Assembly: GCA_021838715.1 (NCBI GenBank)
Contig: JAKCCX010000004.1
Span: 1 to 64,000, forward strand
Reading direction: 5' to 3'
DNA length: 64,000 bases
DNA from: Pseudomonadota bacterium
GTDB taxonomy: Bacteria > Pseudomonadota > Gammaproteobacteria > Burkholderiales > Burkholderiaceae_F
This document shows, piece after piece, positions 26,601-36,487 of this stretch. Under the pieces are notes generated by a model that was not told the origin of the DNA, made no database searches, and saw only the letters and a list, made by a program, of their open reading frames with translations. The position numbers and the translations under genes were made by a program. Position 1 is the stretch's first letter. Each line of letters begins with the position of its first letter.

Positions 26601-26699
26601 CAGCGCATCCGCGGCCCACGCCAGCACGGCGGCGAGCACGAGCAGCCACAGCACCCGGCGCCGCAGCCAGCGCGGTACGGAAGGGTCGTCGGCCGTCAT
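23643..26699 (-). CDS. RND-family efflux permease (HME/CusA-like)
   Basis: This 1018-residue protein is an inner-membrane proton-driven RND pump. It shows two repeats, each with a large periplasmic loop and a membrane bundle. The N-terminal EVLPQFDYPQIRVNAHLPG and LPGQVRPVAEILGNAINEV blocks resemble heavy-metal exporters (CzcA/CusA). The transmembrane proton-relay site reads GLLADDAILVLES, with the paired Asp of the drug-efflux class and not the usual heavy-metal motif. Substrate is therefore open. It is the last gene of a blaI-M56-adaptor-pump operon, 3 nt after the adaptor stop. No outer-membrane channel gene is nearby. Confidence 0.88.
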   Translation of the reverse strand: MTADDPSVPRWLRRRVLWLLVLAAVLAWAADALLRTPVEVLPQFDYPQIRVNAHLPGTSATELEHLVVDPLESRILTLTGLRSVRSVMGNGTAEIDVRFRRGSSAQIDLQAVNGAIDRARGDLPGQVRPVAEILGNAINEVADYTAAIPADIAPARVQRAVVADIVPALRAIPGVQFVNVFGAGNEALWIQPDLDAMRRYGVSVVQIVQAVRSQVLLEPAGYVTLGHNDVLIEARSLPTHIAALERIPVAGRDGPIPLQALARVVRAPEPTHSAVSLDGRPSVALSVIKQPGASTRTVTRAVRAVLDETRTQLPPGVRWVRTYDQGRLVARVGADLGRNLLIGAALAVLILVGALGAGRGIFVLACSIPLSLALAVGALHALGQDLNLMTFGALSVAVGLLADDAILVLESIHHRWESGDAHWQGIRAGVRSIVVPDITGTLTNVAIYVPLLFVGGVAGLFFIPFAWAMIVALSASLLVSLTLIPLGLGFLGARPSAGTSAGRRLLRGLQRANERLFAWVARAPRTSLAITVAVLLISLAALVLVPVDFLPLPNEGALLEAFTLPPGASLLDTRAAARTITRRLLRDPAVAHVYVRIGSASSTTYTEPAYAGEILVALKAGVGVNALDAIGARIGRESQLPGVQRAVDTPTIERVGESLSGLSQPFVLHVFGAAVPELRRLSEEITARLRRIDVLQDVFDNDGYPVTQLQIEPRALALTVHGLTPAALYAQIGPLIGGQVVGLVPQGNVPLDLYLRLADAPQHTVAELAALPIRTQGGWTPLGELARLTLAETPDQIRHIAGARALDIVATPTGPLGSTEAAARRALADLPLPPGYRIAFGGLAAELEQTALGLLLAAAAAFAILVGILLLQFDGLLVPGILLLEIPLALTGGTLALVASGVGLNATGMVGFLTLVGIGLRHSIVLLDRARRNERAGMPVEDAVREAIEVRFRPIVLTAAVAALGMLPTALGLGQGAAPEQGLAVVILGGLVWSALRSTNLIPALYLYWRRKPMAERD

Positions 26700-26702
26700 G
26701 AA

Positions 26703-27785
26703 TCAATCGGGAGGCTGAAACGACTCGGCAATGCCGCGGTGGTATTCGAGAAACGCGTCGCGGACGACGATCCGCTGCCCGGGCTGCAATCCGGACGCGA
26801 TCCAGGTCTGCCAGCCGCGCGTCGGCCCCGGCGTCACTTCCTGGGGCCGGTCCCCCCGCGCGGTGCGCACGAGCACCCACCAATGACCATGATCCAGGAT
26901 CAACGCCGAGGTCGGCACCGCGGCCATCCGGCGCGGCGGGCCGTCGATGGCGACCGTTCCCCATTGCCCGTTCTCCCACCACGCCGGAAGCGTCGGCGAC
27001 GTCGGGAGAAGGCCGACGGTCCGGCTGCCGTCGGCCGCGATGCCCGACGCGACGGCGACCACCCGGACGGCAATCGCCTCGCCGCCACCCGCGGGTCGGA
27101 AGCGCCCGGTCATCCCGGCATGCAGCGCCGCAGCGTCGGCGCCGTAGTATGCGGCGCCGATCCACAGCCTGCCCGCCGGCATGAGCGTCAGGATGGTTTC
27201 CCCCGCCGACATCTCCTCGCCGTCCGCGGCCTGGAGCGCGATCACCGTCCCGGCAACCGGCGCGCGGACGATCCGCAGCGCCCGGGCCGCACCAAGCTGT
27301 GCCGCCGCGGTCCGCACCGCGGCGCGCGCAACCTGCCAGTCGCGCTGCGCGGTGTCGACCGCCTGCCGCGTCGCCAACTGGTTCGTCCATTCGCGCCGAA
27401 CGATCGCGAGCGCGCGCCGGGCGGCGGATTCCTGCGCCCGCGCGCTGCGCAAGGCTTCTTCGCGGGCCGTCAGCAGCGATTGCACCCGTGGCCCGCCGAC
27501 CTGGGCAAGCACGTCCCCGGCAGCCACGGCGCCGCCCGGTACGACGTGCAGGCCGCGCAAAGTGCCCGGATCGACACTACGCACCGCGAGGATTGCCGTC
27601 GGGGCGATCTGTCCATAGGCAGTCCAGGAACGGGGCAGCGTCTGCACCCGGACGGTGAGGACGTCGGCATCGCCGGCGGCCGCCGTCCCAAACGCGCCGG
27701 CCAGGGCGAGTACGCAGAGCGCGGCGAGCCGCGCCACCGCGATTCGGCCGCACCACGGCAAGCGCAAGGCAATCAGACCGACCAT
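26703..27785 (-). CDS. Periplasmic adaptor (membrane fusion protein) of RND system
   Basis: This 360-residue HlyD/AcrA-type adaptor links the RND pump to an outer-membrane channel. A signal peptide spans about 1-35. Lipoyl-half motifs (SVDPGTLRGLHVVPGGAVAAGDVLAQVG and IVRAPVAGTVIALQAADGEEMSAGE) flank a coiled-coil hairpin rich in Ala, Arg and Glu. A beta-barrel and membrane-proximal domain follow. The coordinates overlap the end of the M56 peptidase gene by 13 nt, and the RND gene follows 3 nt after the stop. The adaptor lacks any visible metal-binding His/Met cluster. Confidence 0.87.
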   Translation of the reverse strand: MVGLIALRLPWCGRIAVARLAALCVLALAGAFGTAAAGDADVLTVRVQTLPRSWTAYGQIAPTAILAVRSVDPGTLRGLHVVPGGAVAAGDVLAQVGGPRVQSLLTAREEALRSARAQESAARRALAIVRREWTNQLATRQAVDTAQRDWQVARAAVRTAAAQLGAARALRIVRAPVAGTVIALQAADGEEMSAGETILTLMPAGRLWIGAAYYGADAAALHAGMTGRFRPAGGGEAIAVRVVAVASGIAADGSRTVGLLPTSPTLPAWWENGQWGTVAIDGPPRRMAAVPTSALILDHGHWWVLVRTARGDRPQEVTPGPTRGWQTWIASGLQPGQRIVVRDAFLEYHRGIAESFQPPD

Positions 27786-28669
27786 GTCCAGGCAAGAATC
27801 GGCCGCAGCACCTGCTCCCCGCAAGCGGCGCCGACGGCCGCCGCGATCAGGAGCACGGCCGCGGCAACGGCCCACGACGCCGACGGATCGAAACGGGTTC
27901 CTGCCGGTGCACCGGCAAACTCCGGCAGCGGCGACAACAACCGCGCGATCCGCTCTTGCAGCGCACGCCCGCTGCCGATCAGGCCCGCGTCGATGGCCGT
28001 CTCCCCCGGCATTCCGCCCGGCGGCAACGCCGTGGAAACGATTCGAGCGATCGCCAGGACCGCCGCGGCGAGATCGGTCCCGCATGCGCCACAGCCACGG
28101 GCCTCGTCGTCGCGGGCACATTCGAGGATTTCCAGCCAGGCCGCGAAACGGCGGCGCGCCCCGGGCCAGGGCCACTGCAGATCGGTTGCGATCTGGGCCA
28201 ACCAGATCCGCAAGGGATCGCGATGCCGCACATGCGCCTGCTCGTGCTCCCAGGCTGCACGCACCAGACCGTCCTCGAGGCTCCTCGCCAGGAACGGCGA
28301 AAACACGACCCGCGGGTGCAGGAGGCCCACGGTGTAGATGGGCAGTTGCCGCGGTGCGCGGACCACTGCCCATGCGGCCCGGACGGCGGCGCGGATCGCG
28401 ACCAGCACGAACGGCAGACCGGCGGCCATCAGGATGCCGGGGCCCACGCGGTCGGGCACGGGATCGGGTTCGCGCAGCGCCCAGCCGGCAAGCCATGCGC
28501 CGAGCACGAACAGCGGCAGCAGCGGAAGCCACAGCTGCCGCCACGCGCGACGCTCGGCAAGCCGCGGCGACGGATCGCCGCAGGTGCGGCGCGGCAGCAG
28601 TGCCAGGGCTTGCACGGCCGCGCCGCCGAACACGACCAGCAAGGTGACGAGCAGCGTTTCACGTTCCAT
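27773..28669 (-). CDS. BlaR1/MecR1-type M56 membrane peptidase without sensor domain
   Basis: This 298-residue membrane protein has the M56 zinc-peptidase motif HEQAH at 142-146 in AAWEHEQAHVRHRDPL, with hydrophobic segments at about 5-25, 45-65, 78-100 and near the C-terminus. BlaR1 proteins are about 600 residues, with an extracellular penicillin-binding sensor; that domain is absent here. The protein would cleave or trigger cleavage of the partner repressor encoded just upstream (11-nt overlap). What it senses is unknown. Confidence 0.85.
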   Translation of the reverse strand: MERETLLVTLLVVFGGAAVQALALLPRRTCGDPSPRLAERRAWRQLWLPLLPLFVLGAWLAGWALREPDPVPDRVGPGILMAAGLPFVLVAIRAAVRAAWAVVRAPRQLPIYTVGLLHPRVVFSPFLARSLEDGLVRAAWEHEQAHVRHRDPLRIWLAQIATDLQWPWPGARRRFAAWLEILECARDDEARGCGACGTDLAAAVLAIARIVSTALPPGGMPGETAIDAGLIGSGRALQERIARLLSPLPEFAGAPAGTRFDPSASWAVAAAVLLIAAAVGAACGEQVLRPILAWTWSV

Positions 28670-29054
28670 GTCCCGCCCTCCGCTTGCTGCGAATCGCCCG
28701 CTCGAGTTCCGCGAGCAGTCCGGGATCGAGCTCGTCGACCGCGTCGACCAGCGCCGCGACCGCGGCATGGGGACCGGGCCCCAGGAACCGGTGCACCAGA
28801 TGACGCGCACGCGCGCGCTCGACTTCACCGCGCTCGGCGGCCGGAAGATAGACGAACGCACCGTCCTCGCGCCGGCGCGTCACCAATCCCTTGTCGCGCA
28901 GGCGGTCCACCACCTTGCCGGTGGTCGTGTAGACATGGCCGGCCGGCACCCCCACGCGCTCGTGCAGCGCACGCACGGACGCGGCGCGCAAGTCCCAAAG
29001 CGCGGCGAGCACCGCGTACTCGAGATCGTCGGCGGGTAGACGGAAATCGGCCAT
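28659..29054 (-). CDS. BlaI/MecI-family repressor
   Basis: This 131-residue winged-helix protein matches the penicillinase-repressor family: DDLEYAVLAALWDLRAASVRALHE, then HVYTTTGKVVDRLRDKGLVTRRRED. The C-terminal helices mediate dimerisation. Repressors of this family are inactivated by cleavage triggered by their M56 partner, here the overlapping downstream gene. Gene order points to control of RND efflux and not of a beta-lactamase. A palindrome inside the promoter is the probable operator, and the ATG lies at the predicted transcription start. Confidence 0.9.
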   Translation of the reverse strand: MADFRLPADDLEYAVLAALWDLRAASVRALHERVGVPAGHVYTTTGKVVDRLRDKGLVTRRREDGAFVYLPAAERGEVERARARHLVHRFLGPGPHAAVAALVDAVDELDPGLLAELERAIRSKRRAGHGT

Positions 29055-29060
29055 CGCGCA

Positions 29061-29089
29061 ACGCTACGACAATAGTCGTAACCGGTCAA
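29061..29089 (-). promoter_or_regulatory. BlaI-type operator within promoter
   Basis: TACGAC-AATA-GTCGTA (29065-29080) is a 16-bp inverted repeat 10 nt upstream of the repressor ATG. It lies between a -35 box TTGACC (29084-29089) and a weak -10 box TAGCGT (29061-29066), spaced by 17 nt. Repressor bound here would block the whole blaI-M56-adaptor-RND operon. BlaI-family sites are usually TACA/TGTA palindromes, so this is a related variant. Confidence 0.6.
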
Positions 29090-29188
29090 CCGCTCCGCCC
29101 TCATGACCTACAATTTCGCGGCCTCCTGGTCCCCGCGCCGCTCCGCCGCGCAGGGATCCTCGTCCGAAGCGCGCATCCGGAAGCGACC

Positions 29189-29671
29189 GTGCCCCTCTAC
29201 GACATCGAACTGACCGACATTCACGGCGCGCATCTGCGCCTGCGCGACTTCGCGGGCAAGGTCCTGCTGATCGTGAACGTCGCAAGCCGCTGCGGCTTCA
29301 CGCCCCAGTATGCCGGTCTGGAAGACTTGTACCGGCGTCATGCCCCGGGCGGCTTTGCCGTCCTGGGGTTCCCCTGCAATCAGTTCGGCGGTCAGGAACC
29401 GGGCAGCGAGGACGAAATCGACCGGTTCTGTCGCACGACCTACGACGTCACCTTTCCGATGTTTGCCAAGATCGACGTCAAGGGCCGCGACATCCACCCG
29501 CTCTATCGCCACCTCACGAATGCCGCGCCGGGCATCTTCGGCACGAAGTGGATCAAGTGGAACTTCACCAAGTTCCTCGTCGACCGGCAGGGAACGGTGT
29601 GCGCGCGCTACGCGCCGTCGGTGCGGCCGGAAATGCTCGACCGCGACATCGCGGCGGCGCTGCGGCGCTGA
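29189..29671 (+). CDS. gpx: Glutathione peroxidase family protein
   Basis: This 160-residue thiol peroxidase reduces hydroperoxides. It has the catalytic Cys in VASRCGFTPQY, the Gln in FPCNQFGGQEPG and the Trp-Asn pair in KWNFTKFLVDR. Cys replaces the selenocysteine of animal enzymes. The start is a GTG at 29189, chosen for its GGAAG ribosome-binding site 5 nt upstream. It is divergent from the blaI-type repressor gene, and a TACAAT box at 29109-29114 may be its -10 element. Confidence 0.93.
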   Translation: MPLYDIELTDIHGAHLRLRDFAGKVLLIVNVASRCGFTPQYAGLEDLYRRHAPGGFAVLGFPCNQFGGQEPGSEDEIDRFCRTTYDVTFPMFAKIDVKGRDIHPLYRHLTNAAPGIFGTKWIKWNFTKFLVDRQGTVCARYAPSVRPEMLDRDIAAALRR

Positions 29672-29729
29672 GGCCCGGCCGCGCATCGGCGACCTGCCGC
29701 GCCGCGCGATCCCCGCGCCCCTGCACCGA

Positions 29730-31463
29730 TCAGCTGCCGTCGAAGTTGATCGATTGCGCGAGGTTCTGTCCGCCCGACTGGAGGTAGTTGACCTCGACCG
29801 GCGCACCGTCGGTGAACCAGGACGGCGGCGTCGACGTGGCGGTGCCGTCGTAGAACGTGGTCGTTCCGGTCAACGTCAGGGCAACGCCGTTGACCGTGAA
29901 GACCGATCCGCCGGCAACGTACCCATGGACCTCGCCCTTCGTATCGGACGAGGTCGGCGCGCTGCCGAGGAAGGTGATGCTGTAGACCGTCAACCCGTTC
30001 GCGGTGACCGTTCCCTCGACTTCGACCGCCTTGCCGTCGGCAAGGCTGCTTTCCGGGCCGTTGACGGTCTGGACGTTGGCGGTCAACGTCACCGTCGGAT
30101 TGATCACGCCGCCGAACGTCCCCTGGAGCGTGAACGGGCTGGTATCGCCGACGAAGCCGCCGATGGTCCCGAGGTAGTCGACCACCGCCCCCACCGGAGG
30201 CACCGAGGAGCTGGCGACGCTCGTGGCGACCACGACGTTCCCCTGCCCCAGGCCGCCCGGATTGCCGGTGATTTCGACATAGACGCCGTTGCCGAGCGCT
30301 GCCGGCGTGCCCCCCGCGACCGTGGTCACGGCCGCGCCGCCGGCATCGACCGGCACCCCGCGCACGAGGAAGTTCGAGGGACTCACATACCCGGTGACCG
30401 TGCCCTTCAGGCTCACCTGGGCGGGCTGCGTGGCATAGGTGCGGATCGCGCTCGCGCTCAAGGTCCCGTTCGCGCCCTCCTGGCCGGTGACCACGATCGC
30501 ATCGCCATCGTGAACCGCCGGGAAGCCCGCGGCAACGGCGTCGACCGCAACGCCATCGACCGTGAAGACGCCGCCGCCCGAACCGGAGACCAGGCCTTCC
30601 ACCGCCACGGTCGTGGTGGTGCCGACGATGCCGTGAATCCGGACATTGGCGGCGGTGAGCGTCGTGCCGCTCGGCGCACTCGTGCTCAGGACGTTCACGA
30701 CCTGGCCATTGGCGAGCGCAACGCCGGCCGGCTCCGTGGTGGTGGCCGAGGCCATCTGCACCGTCATGCCGCTTCCGGCGATCTGGAAGGACTCCCCGGC
30801 GGCGTTCGGCGTCAGGCCGGTGACGACGCCGGTGACGCGCGTCGCAGTGTCGGTCGAAGGCGACAACGCGATCCGCGTCGCCTGGATCGTGTTGCCGGTG
30901 CCGCCGGCATTGCCGTGGAAGAGTCCATGCACCTCGACCCGGGTGCCGCTGGTCAGGCTGGTGATGTCGGTCAAGCCGACATAGAACGTCACCGGTCCCG
31001 CCGTCGGGTCGATGTTGGTCACCACCGTCACGCCGTTGACGACGAAGCTGCCGGTCACGCCGTCCGCATGGATCGTCGGCGTTCCCTGGATGGTTCCGAT
31101 CAGCGTCGGCTCGACGGTCATCGTCAGCGGATTGTCGGCGGCATCCGTTTCGATGTGGATGCGTTGCCCCAGGCCCACCACGGTCGCCGGCGTCGCCGTC
31201 GCATTGCCGTCCTGGTAATACTGCGGCGCCTGGCTGTCGTATTCGTGATCGTCGACCCCCACGCTGCCGAGTGCGACCACCGTTCCAATCGTCAGGCCCG
31301 TGCCTCCGGTGCCGACGCCGCCCAAGGCAAGCGCCGCAATGCCGCCGCCGCACGAACTCAGGGCGGCCGCCCCCAGCAGCGGGACGAGCACCGCCGTCAG
31401 CCAGGCTGCGTGCCGGCGTATCCAGTCGAAGATCGAGATGCGGGTTGCGGTGGTTGCGGTCAT
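29730..31463 (-). CDS. DUF5666-type multi-repeat lipoprotein
   Basis: This 577-residue protein has a signal peptide ending LSSCGGG and then only beta repeats. Each repeat is about 60-90 residues and carries a pattern like RVEVHG or VVNVLS, then a GxVTG strand and F.V.G..V (for example SFVVNGVTVVT, VFTVDGVAVDA, NFLVRGVPVDA, VFTVNGVALTL). I count at least six. This matches DUF5666 proteins, common as surface lipoproteins of unknown role in betaproteobacteria. It converges on gpx with no clear terminator in the 58 nt between. The ATG at 31463 gives the standard lipoprotein start. Confidence 0.78.
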   Translation of the reverse strand: MTATTATRISIFDWIRRHAAWLTAVLVPLLGAAALSSCGGGIAALALGGVGTGGTGLTIGTVVALGSVGVDDHEYDSQAPQYYQDGNATATPATVVGLGQRIHIETDAADNPLTMTVEPTLIGTIQGTPTIHADGVTGSFVVNGVTVVTNIDPTAGPVTFYVGLTDITSLTSGTRVEVHGLFHGNAGGTGNTIQATRIALSPSTDTATRVTGVVTGLTPNAAGESFQIAGSGMTVQMASATTTEPAGVALANGQVVNVLSTSAPSGTTLTAANVRIHGIVGTTTTVAVEGLVSGSGGGVFTVDGVAVDAVAAGFPAVHDGDAIVVTGQEGANGTLSASAIRTYATQPAQVSLKGTVTGYVSPSNFLVRGVPVDAGGAAVTTVAGGTPAALGNGVYVEITGNPGGLGQGNVVVATSVASSSVPPVGAVVDYLGTIGGFVGDTSPFTLQGTFGGVINPTVTLTANVQTVNGPESSLADGKAVEVEGTVTANGLTVYSITFLGSAPTSSDTKGEVHGYVAGGSVFTVNGVALTLTGTTTFYDGTATSTPPSWFTDGAPVEVNYLQSGGQNLAQSINFDGS

Positions 31464-31723
31464 GGGGATCAGGGTGTTTGCCGTACGGGTTTCTACCAAC
31501 GAAACCTGAACCGGAGGCGGACCTCGGGCATCGAATGCGTTACCGATTGTTGCCGTCCCGGAAGGAGGGAGACGATCCGGGATGCGGGAACGATTCGGCA
31601 CTCCCTGCATCCGGACGGCGGGGGGGTTGCTGCGGTACAGTACTAGCGCGTCGTTACCGCATCTTTGCGGCAACCCCGGGCTGCGGAGACCCCGGGAATT
31701 CCCCACCCAGCGGGAGACCGAAG

Positions 31724-33310
31724 GTGACCGAGCCGAGCGCCGCCGCAACGCCCCCTGAAGCCCGCGAGGCGGCGGCCCGGCCGGAACCGCTTGCCGGCGG
31801 CACCCTGGTGCTGGGTACGCTGGCGCTCAGCCTGGCGACCTTCATGAACGTGCTCGACACGTCGATCGCCAACGTGTCGATCCCTTCGATCGCCGGCGAT
31901 CTCGGCGTCGGCGCTTCCGAAGGAACCTGGGTGATCACCTCGTTCGGGGTCGCCAATGCAATCGCGGTGCCGTTGACTGGGTTCCTCGCGCAGCGCTTCG
32001 GCTCGGTGCGGGTGTTCCTGGGCAGCATCACGTTTTTCACGCTGTTCTCTTTCCTCTGCGGCCATGCGCCGAGCCTGCAGGTGCTGATCCTGTTCCGGGT
32101 GCTGCAAGGAGCCTCGGCCGGGCCGATGATTCCGCTGTCGCAGACGCTCCTGCTTGCCAGCTATCCGCGGGAACGGTCCGGCATGGCGCTCGCGATGTGG
32201 TCGATGACCACGCTGGTTGCGCCGATCACCGGTCCGCTGATGGGCGGGTGGATCACCGACAACATTTCCTGGCCGTGGATCTTCTACATCAACGTCCCGG
32301 TCGGGGTGACCTGCGCGCTGGTGACCCTGGCGATCTACCGCAACCGCGAGACCCCGATCCGCAAGCTGCCGATCGACCGGGTGGGGCTGGCACTGCTGGT
32401 GATCTGGGTCGGTTCGCTGCAGATCATGCTGGACAAGGGGCAGGAGCTCGACTGGTTCGGCTCCGACGTCATCATCACGCTGGCGGTCGCGGCCTTCGTC
32501 GGCTTCGTGCTGTTTCTGATCTGGGAGTTGTCGGAGACCCATCCGGTGGTCGACCTGAGTCTGTTCCGCCGGCGCAATTTCGCCATCGGCACGCTGATGA
32601 TGGGCCTGTCGTATGCGATGTTCTTCGGCAGCCTGGTGCTGCTGCCGCTGTGGCTGCAGGAGTTCGTCGGCTATACGGCGACCCAGGCCGGTGAAGTCAT
32701 GGCCTGGGTCGGCTTGTTCGCCCTGACCCTCTCGCCCCTGGTGGGCCGCTATCTCGATCGCATCGACACCCGGCTGCTGACCACCTGCTCCTTCGCGGTG
32801 TTCATGGTGGTGTTCTGGATGCGCTCGCACTTCACCAGCGACAGCGGCTATTGGGACTACGCCATGCCGACCGTGGTCCAGGGCATCGCCAGTTCGATGT
32901 TCTTCATCCCCCTCTTTTCGATCGTGCTCGGCGGATTACCGCAGCATCGCATCGCCGCCGCCACCGGCCTGTCCAATTTCGCCCGCATCACGGCGGGCTC
33001 GTTCGGGACCTCGATCTACACCACGTGGTGGGCCGACCGGGCGATCCAGCATCATGCGCGCCTGGTGGACCATCTCTGGTACGGCAATCCGATCGCCGAC
33101 GCGGTGCTGCGGCAGGTGCAGGATCTGGGGGCGAGCCATGAGCAGGCGCTCGCCGTGCTGGATCGGATGGTCCGGCAGCAGGCCTACACGATCTCGGTCG
33201 ACGACATGTTCTACGTCAGCGCCGCGCTGTTCGGCGTGCTGATCGCCCTCGTCTGGCTGGTACGGCCGACACGCGCCGCGGGCGCGACGGGCGCGGCCGC
33301 GGGGCATTGA
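31724..33310 (+). CDS. EmrB/QacA-type MFS exporter (DHA2)
   Basis: This 528-residue protein is a 14-helix major facilitator superfamily drug:H+ antiporter. The DHA2 signatures are FMNVLDTSIANVSIPSIAGDLG in helix 1, the LAQRFGSVRVFL loop, RVLQGASAGPMIPLSQ, and GPLMGGWITDNISWPWIFYINVPVG. It would need an EmrA-type adaptor for tripartite efflux, but none is adjacent. The start is a GTG at 31724 behind a GGGAG ribosome-binding site. The 260 nt before it has an inverted repeat, GTTACCGCA with TTGCGGCAAC (31655-31676 region), and no other recognised element. Confidence 0.9.
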   Translation: MTEPSAAATPPEAREAAARPEPLAGGTLVLGTLALSLATFMNVLDTSIANVSIPSIAGDLGVGASEGTWVITSFGVANAIAVPLTGFLAQRFGSVRVFLGSITFFTLFSFLCGHAPSLQVLILFRVLQGASAGPMIPLSQTLLLASYPRERSGMALAMWSMTTLVAPITGPLMGGWITDNISWPWIFYINVPVGVTCALVTLAIYRNRETPIRKLPIDRVGLALLVIWVGSLQIMLDKGQELDWFGSDVIITLAVAAFVGFVLFLIWELSETHPVVDLSLFRRRNFAIGTLMMGLSYAMFFGSLVLLPLWLQEFVGYTATQAGEVMAWVGLFALTLSPLVGRYLDRIDTRLLTTCSFAVFMVVFWMRSHFTSDSGYWDYAMPTVVQGIASSMFFIPLFSIVLGGLPQHRIAAATGLSNFARITAGSFGTSIYTTWWADRAIQHHARLVDHLWYGNPIADAVLRQVQDLGASHEQALAVLDRMVRQQAYTISVDDMFYVSAALFGVLIALVWLVRPTRAAGATGAAAGH

Positions 33311-33370
33311 TCCGGCGGGAGGCGGATCCGGGCCACCCGGTCGAAGCCATCGCCGGGTGCCGCCGGCGGC

Positions 33371-33895
33371 TCACTCGGCGGCGCCGTGCACCCGCCGGCA
33401 GACTTCCTCCGGCTGCATGTCGTCGTAGATCTCGAAGGGCTGCCGGATCCAGGGCCGGTCCGGCAGCCGCATCACCGCGTACTCGGGAGCGACACGCGCG
33501 CCCTCCTTGACCCAGAGCACCGCCGTGCGGATTTCCGTGATCGCTGGATAGCGCTGACGCAGATGGACCCGGACGCGCTCGATGGTCGCGCCCGTGTCGG
33601 CAAGATCGTCGACGAGCAGCAGACGGCCATGCAGGTCGGCGCCTGTGGTGGTGATGTACCGGGCGATGTCGAGTTCGCCTTGCACCGTGCCGCCGGCGGC
33701 GCGATAGGAACTGGCCGCGAGGATCGCCAACGGCACGTCGAATATGCGCGACAGCACGTCGCCGGGGCGCAAGCCGCCGCGGGCGAGGCAAAGCAGGGAA
33801 TCGAAGCGGTAGCCCGACTCGTGGATCTGGGCCGCGAGGCGCTCGACGAGGCGATGGTACGCGGGCCAGTCGACGGAAAGGACGGGTTCGGACAT
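33371..33895 (-). CDS. Phosphoribosyltransferase family protein
   Basis: This 174-residue enzyme has the type I phosphoribosyltransferase fold. The PRPP loop is LLLVDDLADTGATIE, and LLCLARGGLRPGD precedes it. It resembles bacterial xanthine/guanine or hypoxanthine phosphoribosyltransferase relatives found downstream of purA in betaproteobacteria, so purine salvage is likely. The exact base is not certain. The ATG at 33895 gives MSEPVLSVDW. It ends the long minus-strand chain. A GC-rich hairpin separates it from purA. Confidence 0.85.
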   Translation of the reverse strand: MSEPVLSVDWPAYHRLVERLAAQIHESGYRFDSLLCLARGGLRPGDVLSRIFDVPLAILAASSYRAAGGTVQGELDIARYITTTGADLHGRLLLVDDLADTGATIERVRVHLRQRYPAITEIRTAVLWVKEGARVAPEYAVMRLPDRPWIRQPFEIYDDMQPEEVCRRVHGAAE

Positions 33896-33954
33896 GGGGG
33901 CACCCTGATTAAACCTTCGCGAAATGGTTGAAAACCAGTTCGCGGACGACATTT

Positions 33955-33985
33955 CCCCTCTCCCCCGCACGCGCGGGGAGCGGGG
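33955..33985. repeat. REP-like GC-rich hairpin between purA and PRT gene
   Basis: A CCCCTCTCCCCCGC arm followed by ACGC and GCGGGGAGCGGGG forms an imperfect hairpin immediately after the purA stop codon. It resembles the palindromes seen three times near 62.8-63.7 kb, so it may be a diverged copy. It could uncouple expression of the last gene from purA. Confidence 0.5.
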
Positions 33986-36470
<2,485 letters not shown>

Positions 36471-36487
36471 GATGAAAAACGGACTGC

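Noticed and set aside
19957..27390. A single minus-strand open frame of 2477 codons
   Set aside because: It lies across the RND, ATPase and adaptor genes in another frame, is Arg/Ala/Gly-rich with no domain, and arises from high GC content. Only its last 135 codons are the real small lipoprotein.
27773..29054. A beta-lactam resistance locus
   Set aside because: The BlaI/M56 genes suggest it, but there is no beta-lactamase or penicillin-binding protein, and the M56 protein lacks the sensor domain.
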